Shown here: positions 8,103 to 16,867 of the stretch, piece after piece | Layout: the number at the start of each line of letters is the position of its first letter | Numbering within the stretch: the first letter of the stretch is position 1 | Source: Candidatus Aminicenantota bacterium | Lineage (GTDB): Bacteria > Acidobacteriota > Aminicenantia > Aminicenantales > Aminicenantaceae | Assembly: GCA_030614685.1 (NCBI GenBank) | Contig: JAUWTO010000008.1 | Span: forward strand, 1 to 37,669 | Reading direction: 5' to 3' | DNA length: 37,669 nucleotides | Made by a program: the position numbers and the translations under genes | Notes under the pieces: generated by a model | Seen by the model: the letters and a program-made list of their open reading frames with translations, nothing else | Told to the model about the DNA's origin: nothing | Database searches by the model: none

Positions 8103-9737
8103 ATGGCTCGGAGAATGGGGCTGTGGCCGGCACTGCTGCTGGTCGCCGTGGCCTTTTTAGCAGGTACTCACTGCGGCAAGACATAGCAGGGGTATGACCT
8201 GATCATAAGAGGCGGCACGCTGATCGACGGATCCGGCACGGCCGGTTTTGTGGGAGACATCGGAATCAGGGGCGATCGCATCATCAAGATCGGCCGGCTC
8301 AACAGCAGCCCAGCACAAAACGTGATCGATGCCAAGGGCCTGGTCGTCACACCCGGTTTTATCGATGTCCACACTCACTGTGACCGGGCCATAGCAGAGG
8401 TCCCGACCGTGGACAACTACGTCCTGCAGGGCGTGACCACGGTCATCGGAGGAAACTGTGGCGGCCATCCCTATCCGGTATCCCAGCTTTTCACGCGGAT
8501 AACGGAGCAGGGGATTGCGCTCAACTTCGGCACCCTTATCGGACACAACACCATCCGCAGAGAGGTCATGGCCATGGCCATGGAGGCACCCACGCCGCAG
8601 CAGATGGAACGGATGAAGGTACTGCTGCGCCAGGAAATGCAGGCGGGTGGACTGGGGCTATCCACGGGGCTGGCGTATCTCCCTGGTACATTTTCTGACA
8701 CGGAAGAACTGGTAGAACTGGCCTCGGTGATTGCGCCCTTCGGTGGGATCTACGCCACACACCTGAGAGATCAAGCGGAGGGCATCACGGATTCCATCGA
8801 GGAAGCGCTGCGGATCGGAGAGGAGAATGAGCTGCCGGTCCAGATATCACACATCAAGCTGTCGGACGATAAGGTTTGGGGGGAGATCGAGCGGATCACG
8901 CGCCCGGTCGAAGAGGCCAGAGCCCGGGGATTGGAGGTGTATCTGGACCAGTATCCCTACGTCGCAACCAGCTCGGGTTTCACTTCCAGCTTCCCTTCCT
9001 GGGCGTTTGACGGCGGTCGGGAGCGCTTCCTGGCCAGGCTTGAGGATGCGGCGGACTTCACCAGGATCAAGAACACCATCATCCAGAAAAGGCTGGTCTC
9101 CTCGCGAGGGATCGACAGACTCTCAACGATCTACATCGCCTCTTACCAGCACGAGCCCGGTTATCAGGGGAAAAACCTCAGGGAGCTCCTGATGGAACTG
9201 GGTAAGGAACCAACCCCTGACAATGCCGCACTGTTGATCATAGAGATTCAGAAAAACGGGGGAGCGCAGGGGGTCTTCTTCCAGATGGACGAGGCAGACG
9301 TTGAATCCCTGATGAAGCTGGAATACAATATGCATGCCTCGGACGGCGGGATCCAGATTCCCGGCCAGGGCGTCCCACATCCCCGCAACTATGGGACCTT
9401 TCCCCGGGTCATTGCTCATTACGTCAAGAATAGGGGTGTTCTCAAGCTCGATGAAGCCATTCGTAAGATGACCTCCCTGCCGGCCAAAGCGTTCCGTATC
9501 CAGAAGAGGGGCCGGCTCGAGGAAGGCTACTTTGCTGATATCACGATCATTGACTTTCAGCGCTTCAGCGATCAGGCGACATTCTCACAACCGCACCAGT
9601 ACAGCCAGGGATTGGAGTATGTGATTGTGAACGGCAAGATTGTGGTCGAACATGAGCATCTCACCGGCAGGCTGCCCGGAAGGGTGATCTATGGCCCTGG
9701 TAACACGCTCAGGAGAACTGAAAGTGATATTAATTAA
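8103..9737 (+). pseudogene. N-acyl-D-amino-acid deacylase (D-aminoacylase family) with in-frame TAG at 8184-8186 between signal-like peptide and catalytic domain
   Basis: MARRMGLWPALLLVAVAFLAGTHCGKT*QGYDLIIRGGTLIDGSG...; amidohydrolase motifs GFIDVHTHCD, GGNCGGHPYP, TGLAYLPGTF. An open track ORF restarts at GTG 8250 after the first beta-strands, so a shortened product is possible. Confidence 0.85.
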
Positions 9738-10071
9738 GCAGGATGTTGACGTTCAAACAGTACCTATGGAGATGGAGGGCGTGAAAGGCGTCTTCAAAAG
9801 GGTTCTGATCGGTCCTGAGGATGGTTCGGATACCATTGTCATGCGGCATTTTCGTGTAGACCCAGGGGGACACACCCCCTTTCATTCCCACGAATTCGAG
9901 CATGTGGTAAAGATCATGAGCGGCCGGGGGAGCGTATATGGAGGACCCGGAAAGGAGACGAAAGTCAAATCGGGCCAAAGCCTGTTCGTCCCTGGAGGGA
10001 CCATGCATCAATTCCGTAACCCCTTCGAAGAGCCGTTCGATTTTTTATGCATTATTAAGAATCAGGATTGA
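9724..10071 (+). CDS. Cupin-domain protein
   Basis: GGHTPFHSHEFEHVVKIMSGRGSVYGG...GQSLFVPGGTMHQFRNPFEEPFDFLCII has the two cupin motifs; overlaps the D-aminoacylase 3' end by 14 nt. Confidence 0.85.
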   Translation: MILIKQDVDVQTVPMEMEGVKGVFKRVLIGPEDGSDTIVMRHFRVDPGGHTPFHSHEFEHVVKIMSGRGSVYGGPGKETKVKSGQSLFVPGGTMHQFRNPFEEPFDFLCIIKNQD

Positions 10072-10084
10072 GTCAGAAGCAGAT

Positions 10085-11068
10085 ATGAAAGCCAACACCA
10101 ACAAGGCCATCGAATTTTTACTTGCAAGGGGAAACCTCCCGATTCTGTACTGGCTGAAAAAGGACATCTTGGAAGTGCCTATAGAGCGGGAGTACAAGAA
10201 CCTGCAGAAGTTCGCCTCCCGGATCCGTATCCTGGAAAGTCAGAGGAAAAACGGAGGATGGTGCCGGAAAGAATACGAGGACAATCCTCGTTGGGAAAAG
10301 ACGTATTACATCGTTGAGACCCTGCACAACGCCTTCAGGCTCCATGACTATGCCTGCGACATGAATCTTGAAGAGATCCAGAGGCTGGTCGAATTCCTTT
10401 TTACTACCCAGACCAATGAAGGGGACTTTCGCGGAGCATACTTCAACGAGTACGCGCCGACTTATCATGCCCTGACCCTGGAAGTGCTCTGCCTGTTCGG
10501 CCTGGATGGGGATAAAAGGGTTCAGAAAGGATTCCGTTGGCTCAGTCGGAACCGGCAGTCAGATGGTGGCTGGGTCATCCCTTACCGCACGATTGACAAA
10601 GCCGAGCTGAAAGAACGTTACAACCTGGTTGCTCAGAAAAATATAAAACCGCTCAAACCCGATCCTTCCAGGCCTTCCTCCCATCTGGTCACTGGCATGG
10701 TCCTGCGGGCCATGGCCGCCTCTCCTACCTGGCGTAGGAACAAAGACGCCCGTAAGGCCGGCGAGTTGATGACAGAGCGCTTTTTTAAGCCAGATGTCTA
10801 TGAAGATCGCCAGCAGGCGCGTTACTGGGAAGAGATCACCTACCCGTTTTGGGCGACCGATATACTGAGCAGCCTGGACTCACTGGCCAAGATCGGCTTT
10901 ACTGTGGAACATCCAGGGACAAATACGGCGTTCGAATGGCTTTTAAAGCACCAGGACAGCCATGGATACTGGACGGCGGGGTCAAAGAAGACCGCTCTGG
11001 AAGACCAACTCTGGATAACCCTCTCGGCGTTGCGGGTGATCAAAAACCTGGGTCTGCTCAGTCTCTGA
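10085..11068 (+). CDS. Prenyltransferase/squalene-cyclase-like alpha-toroid repeat protein
   Basis: Repeats with QxxxGGW-like motifs: ESQRKNGGW, NRQSDGGW, KHQDSHGYW; helical toroid pattern. Confidence 0.7.
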   Translation: MKANTNKAIEFLLARGNLPILYWLKKDILEVPIEREYKNLQKFASRIRILESQRKNGGWCRKEYEDNPRWEKTYYIVETLHNAFRLHDYACDMNLEEIQRLVEFLFTTQTNEGDFRGAYFNEYAPTYHALTLEVLCLFGLDGDKRVQKGFRWLSRNRQSDGGWVIPYRTIDKAELKERYNLVAQKNIKPLKPDPSRPSSHLVTGMVLRAMAASPTWRRNKDARKAGELMTERFFKPDVYEDRQQARYWEEITYPFWATDILSSLDSLAKIGFTVEHPGTNTAFEWLLKHQDSHGYWTAGSKKTALEDQLWITLSALRVIKNLGLLSL

Positions 11069-11074
11069 CGGCCG

Positions 11075-11425
11075 TCAGTGGACAAATACAACGAAACGGG
11101 TTTGGAGGTCTGTGAGCAGAAGGTACAGCCGTGCCTGCAGATGGTGGAAGTGCTTGTTCCGTGTCAGGCTTTCTTCTGAATTCCCGGGAAACAAGATCAT
11201 CCGACGGAAGGAATCCCCTTCGAGATAACAGCAGAGAATGTTGTGCACCAGTCGTTTGAATTCCTCGATTTGCACCTGGTCCTTGAGGTGAATGCGTTCG
11301 GTCTCGCTGAGAAAATGCGTGAAGACGTTGGCCCACTCCCGGTTCTCTCCCTGATGCAGGGTTGCAACGATGTCGCTCAGGACCAGCGCAAGCTCCTCGA
11401 TCCTCCATTTTTCGATCTTGAGCAT
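11075..11425 (-). CDS. Hypothetical protein (116 aa)
   Basis: Open ORF with no recognised family, in the gap between convergent and divergent neighbours. Confidence 0.5.
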   Translation of the reverse strand: MLKIEKWRIEELALVLSDIVATLHQGENREWANVFTHFLSETERIHLKDQVQIEEFKRLVHNILCCYLEGDSFRRMILFPGNSEESLTRNKHFHHLQARLYLLLTDLQTRFVVFVH

Positions 11426-11474
11426 GGTTTAGTAATACTGCCAGAACTTTCCCTAAAAATCCACCCCTGCCAAC

Positions 11475-11634
11475 CCTCCCCCTTTTGTCTCCCACCCTCC
11501 GTACGCAAGTTCGATACTCGAAGATGTCTCCCCCTTTTGTCTCTCACACCCTACCGTGCGCTAAAACGACGATTTGAAGTTCACCCCCTCACGTCTCCCA
11601 GCCTTGCGTCTGCAAATACGAAGCTAAACTATTC
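11475..11634. repeat. Three degenerate ~52-54-nt tandem units (CCCCCTTTTGTCTCyCAsCCT-containing)
   Basis: Units start at 11475, 11527 and 11581. The first two share CTCCCCCTTTTGTCTC, followed by CACCCT and CCGT(A/G)CGC; the third is more diverged (CACCCCCTCACGTCTCCCAGCCT). Confidence 0.65.
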
Positions 11635-11693
11635 TCTTCCCACGCGTAGAGGATATTTTTGAATCTGTGTGTGCAAGCTGATATCATGAACAC

Positions 11694-12173
11694 ATGCGGT
11701 ACTATCTGGGGCTGGGAGGCAACCTGGGCAATAGAGAGGCTTGTCTCCGGAGATGCAGAAAACGGATCGAGCGTTCTGAGATCCGGATCCGGCGGGAGTC
11801 TTCTCTGTATGAAACGGAACCGGTTGGCATTCGAGGCCAGCCCTGGTTTATCAATCAGGCCATAGAGGTTGAGACGGATCTGGATCCCATCGAGCTCCTG
11901 GAGGTGGTGAAGTCCATTGAAACCGACATGGGGAGAATCCCCGGGATTGTGGGCGGCTCCCGCATGATCGACATCGATATCCTTCTGGCCGGCGATCTGG
12001 TCGTAAACACAGGCCGGCTGCAGCTTCCGCATCCCCGCATGGCGTCCCGCAATTTTGTGCTTGTGCCTCTTTGTGAGATCGCTGCAGGAGCTGTCCATCC
12101 TGTCCTCGGGAAGACCATCGGGGAGCTTCAGGCGGAATGTGGAGACACGTCCGCCTATTCTCTTTATCGATAA
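11694..12173 (+). CDS. folK: 2-amino-4-hydroxy-6-hydroxymethyldihydropteridine pyrophosphokinase
   Basis: YYLGLGGNLGNRE, SSLYETEPVG, PWFINQAIEVET, GGSRMIDIDILL, LPHPRMASRNFVLVPLCEIA. Confidence 0.95.
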   Translation: MRYYLGLGGNLGNREACLRRCRKRIERSEIRIRRESSLYETEPVGIRGQPWFINQAIEVETDLDPIELLEVVKSIETDMGRIPGIVGGSRMIDIDILLAGDLVVNTGRLQLPHPRMASRNFVLVPLCEIAAGAVHPVLGKTIGELQAECGDTSAYSLYR

Positions 12174-12269
12174 ATTCTCGAGGCAGGTTTCCTTTTGCCC
12201 TGGTCTGGTTTACACTGTTAAAAAGTCGGCTCTGGAGCCGGCCGGGATATAGTAAAAAGGAACACAGAC

Positions 12270-14186
12270 ATGCCAAACTCGCCGAACGAAAAAAACCGCA
12301 GGCCTCAACCCATCCACACCAAGATTATCGATGATGTCTTTACCGATGCCGTCGAGATGGTCAAACCCCGCTTTGAGGTGAACTATGACGCCTATCTCGA
12401 GCGGTTGTGGCAGGCCAATCCGGAGATCCACAGAAGGATCAAGAGATCCCGCTCACTGGAGGAAGCACGGAGATCGCTCTTTATTTATCTCGAAAAAGCA
12501 GAGAGGCGGCTGTTCGACCTGGACAATGACCTCCACATCCTGGAAAAGGCCACGGTGCGGGAATGCATCCGTGCATTCAAGAGCATCATCGGGCCCATCA
12601 ACGAATATAGGACCGGGACCTCTGCGCTGGACAACCTTTGGAAGATGGGCCGAGGCCGGACTGAGGAACTGGCTCATCCGGTAGGTGTCGGGTTTCTCAT
12701 GGAGTTCATCAACCTTTTTCGGGGCGTGGCCGGAAAATCCAACATCTATTTTGAATCGCGCGAGGCAAAGAAGGGAATCCCGGATTTCCTTCGCCTTGAG
12801 GGACGGGAAGCGGCTACAGCACGCTCAGAAGCCCTGGATGAACTTGGCTCCACCATCCACAAATACTTCAAAAAGTATCCTTCGGGGCTGGAACCCGATG
12901 TGATCACCTGGCGAAAGGAGAACCGGGATCGTATCCTTCACTTCTTCAAAGCATCACAGGAGGACTGGAACGATTACAGATGGCAGCTTCGTCACGTCAT
13001 ACGCACTGCGGAACCCCTGAAAAGCTTGATCGAGCTTACCACGGAGCAGCAGGAGGCCATTGACAAGGCGATACAGAACCGGATTCCCTTCGGGATCACA
13101 CCCTATTACCTCCATCTCATGGACCGGGAGATCGCCCTGGATTATGACCATGCTGTACGGGCCCAGGTCATCCCACCTCCGGATTACGTCGACATCATGG
13201 CCGATCACAGGCGGGACCGGGGACTGGTGTTTGATTTTATGGGTGAACATGATACCTCACCCGTCGACCTGATCACACGCCGCTATCCTGGGATCGCGAT
13301 CATCAAACCCTTCAACACCTGCTCCCAGATATGCGTCTACTGTCAGCGCAACTGGGAGATCGATGAAGTGCTGGATCCCGGGGCCATGTCCCCTCAGAAT
13401 ATCCTACAGGAGGCGGTGGACTGGCTGAGTGCACATCCGGCCATCGGTGACATCCTGGTCACGGGAGGCGATCCCTTGATTATGAAAGATGAGCAGATCT
13501 CCTGGCTGATGCAGGCCCTGTGCGAAATTCCGCACATATATAGGATCCGTATAGGATCGCGCACGCCGGTGGTTCTGCCGATGCGCTGGACAGACCAGCT
13601 GCTTGAGATCCTGAGCGATGCCCACAAGCCCGGGAGGAGGGAGGTCGCCGTTGTGACCCATTTCGAGCACTGCTATGAGATCACTCCGGAGGCCCGGGAC
13701 GCCGTACAAAAGATCCGGCGCGCCGGGATGGGCGTATACAACCAGGAGGTGTTCACTATGGAAAACTCGAGGAGGTTCGAGACAGCCAAAATGCGCAAAG
13801 ACCTGCGCCTGATCGGTGTGGACCCGTATTACACCTTCAACATGAAAGGCAAAGAAGAAACCCGTCGGTATATGGTCCCTATCGCCCGCATATTGCAGGA
13901 ACGAAAGGAGGAGGCCAGGCTGCTTCCCGGTCTGGGCCGTACGGATGAGCCGGTGTTCAACGTCCCCAAGCTGGGGAAGAACCACCTCCGGTCCTGGCAG
14001 GACCACCGGTTGGTCATGGTGCTCCCGGACGGTTCTCGGGTATATGAGTTCCATCCCTGGGAAAAGAACATCGAGCCGGTCCCTCCCTATAATTATATCG
14101 ATGTGCCCATCTATGACTACCTGGAGGAACTGGCCGCACGTGGTGAGAACATCCGCGATTATCGGACCATCTGGTTCTATTATTGA
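12270..14186 (+). CDS. KamA-family radical SAM protein (lysine 2,3-aminomutase-like) with long N-terminal region
   Basis: 638 aa; radical SAM CSQICVYC (CX3CX2C), GGDPLIMKDEQISWLMQAL, IRIGSRTPVVLPMRW. Confidence 0.88.
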   Translation: MPNSPNEKNRRPQPIHTKIIDDVFTDAVEMVKPRFEVNYDAYLERLWQANPEIHRRIKRSRSLEEARRSLFIYLEKAERRLFDLDNDLHILEKATVRECIRAFKSIIGPINEYRTGTSALDNLWKMGRGRTEELAHPVGVGFLMEFINLFRGVAGKSNIYFESREAKKGIPDFLRLEGREAATARSEALDELGSTIHKYFKKYPSGLEPDVITWRKENRDRILHFFKASQEDWNDYRWQLRHVIRTAEPLKSLIELTTEQQEAIDKAIQNRIPFGITPYYLHLMDREIALDYDHAVRAQVIPPPDYVDIMADHRRDRGLVFDFMGEHDTSPVDLITRRYPGIAIIKPFNTCSQICVYCQRNWEIDEVLDPGAMSPQNILQEAVDWLSAHPAIGDILVTGGDPLIMKDEQISWLMQALCEIPHIYRIRIGSRTPVVLPMRWTDQLLEILSDAHKPGRREVAVVTHFEHCYEITPEARDAVQKIRRAGMGVYNQEVFTMENSRRFETAKMRKDLRLIGVDPYYTFNMKGKEETRRYMVPIARILQERKEEARLLPGLGRTDEPVFNVPKLGKNHLRSWQDHRLVMVLPDGSRVYEFHPWEKNIEPVPPYNYIDVPIYDYLEELAARGENIRDYRTIWFYY

Positions 14187-14204
14187 TCTTTCGAGAGAGC
14201 GGCC

Positions 14205-16388
14205 ATGAGACGATCCCTTGGCATAGCTGTTGCACTATTCCTGCTTGTTACGGGGCCGCTCCATGCCCTGGAAAGACCCCGGATCGGATTGGTCCTCGGG
14301 GCGGGCGGTGCTAAGGGGCTGGCTCACATCCCCATCCTGAAGCTGCTTGACGAGCTGGATATCCCCGTAGACTGCATCGTCGGGACCAGCATCGGGGGGA
14401 TCATTGGTGCGCTCTACGCCATGGGCCATACCGGTTCTGAGATCGAAAAAATCACGGAGGGACTGGAGTGGGATATGCTGTTCCGGGACCGCCCCCCTCG
14501 TGCCCAAAGGCCTTACTTCACTAAGAAGGATGATGGGAAATATCAGCTGGACTTGATCTGGGACGACTGGGTTCCATCGCCTCCCCAGGGGCTCATATTC
14601 GGGCAGAACATCTTTCAGATGCTGTCGGTCCTCACGTTTCCCTATGCCACGGTGCGTGATTTTGACCTCCTGCCCGTTCCCTTTCGCTGCGTAGCAGTGG
14701 ACCTGGTGACAGGCACTCAGGTTGTCCTGGAAGAGGGATCCTTGGCCCTGGCCCTTCGTGCCACTATGGCCATCCCGACTGTCTTCAGTCCTGTTACATG
14801 GGGCGGTCAGCTACTGGTTGACGGAGGGCTCCTCAACAGCCTGCCGGTCGATGTGGCCCGGGAGATGGGGGCGGATATCGTCATTGCGGTCGACCTGGCC
14901 ACACCCCTGGGCGGCCCGGAGAGCTTGGATTCGGCGGCCCGCATCCTCTCTCAGAGTATACGCCTGGTCGAGCACGAACACAGGCGGGAAAACGCAGTGG
15001 CTGCAGACATACTGATCCAGCCGGACATGATGGACCTGGGGGCCATGGATTTTTTTTCCCAGCAGAAACGGGAGAAAATATATGAGCAGGGCGAGGCAGC
15101 AGCCCAAGCGGCAAGGGAAGAGCTGTTGAGAATCAAGGAGCGGTATAGCCTGTCCCGGGAGGAGCGATCCAGTCGAGAAGCGAGAAAAGACTTGCTGACC
15201 ATCGGCGAAATAAGCGTGACGGGCAACGAACGGCTTTCTCAGGAATTCATATTGTCCCAGTTAGATATCCTTCCGGGTGAGCAGGTCGATGTCGAAAAAA
15301 TCAACCGCAAAGTCCAGGGCATTTATGCCCTGGGATATTTTGAACATATTCACTATGAGACAAACCAACTGTTCGGGGAAGAGATAGCTCTCGTGCTGAT
15401 TGTAAGGGAGCTGCCGCGCGGCAAGCTCCGTCTCGGAATCCGCTATGACAACCTGCACAAACTGGTGGGGATCGCAGGTTTGGATTTCGCCAACGTATTG
15501 ATTTCAGGACTGCGTATCGAGAATGAACTCCAGGTCTTCGGCCTGACACACATCCGGTCCCGCCTCTACTTCCCATCGCGAACGCTGAATCTGCCCGTCT
15601 ATCCACTGCTGGAGGTTCGGTACCGCAACATCCCTTCCCGGATCTTCGATGGGGAGGGGGAGCGCATCGCCTCTTACAACGACCGGGCTTGGAACCTGGA
15701 CCTGGGGATCGGATTGCTGCCCGCAAAGTGGTTAAACGCTGAGATCACCTTCCGGATGGAGGAGATAAACCTCAGGCCCACCTCTGCGCTCCCGGATCCA
15801 GACCTTTTGCCCAATCTAAAGGACAGCCTGCGTCTGATCGCGGCCGGATTCACTCTCGACACGCTTGACGATGTCCAGCTTCCGAACCAAGGTGTAAAAC
15901 TCGAACTATTCTATGAAGGGAGCTTCAAGGAGCTCTCTTCCGACCTGGCGTATGACAAGCTGGAGGCCTCCTTGGACAGTTATCTTACTTTCGCAGAACG
16001 GCACACGGGCCGCCTTTTCTTGTTTTTAGGCCGGACCTGGGGAGAGATTCCTTTTTATAAATATTTCAACTTGGGACGACCGCAGACTTTTGTTGGCATG
16101 CGCTATGACCAGCTGTTCGGAAGCCAGATGGAGGTCCTCAGGGCGGAATACCGATTTCGATACAACAGCTTTCTCAACTTCAACCTGATGGGCAACGTGG
16201 CCTTCGACTTCGGCCAGGAAGCCAGGCCTGAGCTCGGCAATCCGGTGCTGTGGGGCTGCGGAGCAGCGGCTGTGGTCGATTCTCCGATAGGGACGGTGGA
16301 GATCATCTACAGCCTTGGAAGCCGGAGCCTGTCCCAACCGGGCCAGACACAGAACGTGCTCTATGTGGCCCTGGGAACCCGGTTCTAA
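14205..16388 (+). CDS. Patatin-like phospholipase fused to POTRA and outer-membrane barrel (PlpD / type Vd-like)
   Basis: Signal peptide, GLVLGAGGAKG oxyanion motif, GTSIG nucleophile elbow, DGG motif, then a POTRA-like region and a beta-rich C-terminus ending in F. Confidence 0.88.
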   Translation: MRRSLGIAVALFLLVTGPLHALERPRIGLVLGAGGAKGLAHIPILKLLDELDIPVDCIVGTSIGGIIGALYAMGHTGSEIEKITEGLEWDMLFRDRPPRAQRPYFTKKDDGKYQLDLIWDDWVPSPPQGLIFGQNIFQMLSVLTFPYATVRDFDLLPVPFRCVAVDLVTGTQVVLEEGSLALALRATMAIPTVFSPVTWGGQLLVDGGLLNSLPVDVAREMGADIVIAVDLATPLGGPESLDSAARILSQSIRLVEHEHRRENAVAADILIQPDMMDLGAMDFFSQQKREKIYEQGEAAAQAAREELLRIKERYSLSREERSSREARKDLLTIGEISVTGNERLSQEFILSQLDILPGEQVDVEKINRKVQGIYALGYFEHIHYETNQLFGEEIALVLIVRELPRGKLRLGIRYDNLHKLVGIAGLDFANVLISGLRIENELQVFGLTHIRSRLYFPSRTLNLPVYPLLEVRYRNIPSRIFDGEGERIASYNDRAWNLDLGIGLLPAKWLNAEITFRMEEINLRPTSALPDPDLLPNLKDSLRLIAAGFTLDTLDDVQLPNQGVKLELFYEGSFKELSSDLAYDKLEASLDSYLTFAERHTGRLFLFLGRTWGEIPFYKYFNLGRPQTFVGMRYDQLFGSQMEVLRAEYRFRYNSFLNFNLMGNVAFDFGQEARPELGNPVLWGCGAAAVVDSPIGTVEIIYSLGSRSLSQPGQTQNVLYVALGTRF

Positions 16389-16396
16389 AGAACACC

Positions 16397-16867
16397 TCAT
16401 TCGAAGGCATCACGGTAGTGCCGAATCCGGTATTCCCCTGATCCGGGATCGAACAGGATAGCCAGGACATCAAAACGACATTTGACATCTTCCAGGCGTC
16501 GGTGGAAGAGATAGGCCTCAGCGATGCGGCGGATCTGCCGCTGTTTTACGGGAGTGACCGCTTCCTCAGGAGAAGATGTGGCCGAGCTTCCGCGGGTCTT
16601 GACCTCCACAAATACCAGCACATCCTTTTCATAGGCGATGATGTCGATTTCACCACGACCGAACCGGTAGCTCAGTTCGACCAGTCTGAAATTCTGACGC
16701 CGCAGGTATTCCTGGGCGATGCGTTCTCCCCGAATCCCCAGATCATGGGGTGAGCATGGATAAAAAGGTGGCATGCGCTTTCCTCGCTCCTCCGGGCGGA
16801 AGGAGAGGTGATCGGGTGAGATCAGGGTGATCTCTTCTTCGAAGGAGAGGACGGTATCGTCTTCCAC
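16397..16867 (-). CDS. yraN: YraN/UPF0102 family nuclease-fold protein
   Basis: GIRGERIAQEYLRRQNFRLVELSYRFGRGEIDIIAYEKDVLVFVEVKTR is the family signature; start codon uncertain (may begin at 16774). Confidence 0.88.
   Translation of the reverse strand: MEDDTVLSFEEEITLISPDHLSFRPEERGKRMPPFYPCSPHDLGIRGERIAQEYLRRQNFRLVELSYRFGRGEIDIIAYEKDVLVFVEVKTRGSSATSSPEEAVTPVKQRQIRRIAEAYLFHRRLEDVKCRFDVLAILFDPGSGEYRIRHYRDAFE

Noticed and set aside
11475-11634. CRISPR array
   Set aside because: Units are degenerate, only three, with no uniform repeat/spacer partition and no cas genes nearby.
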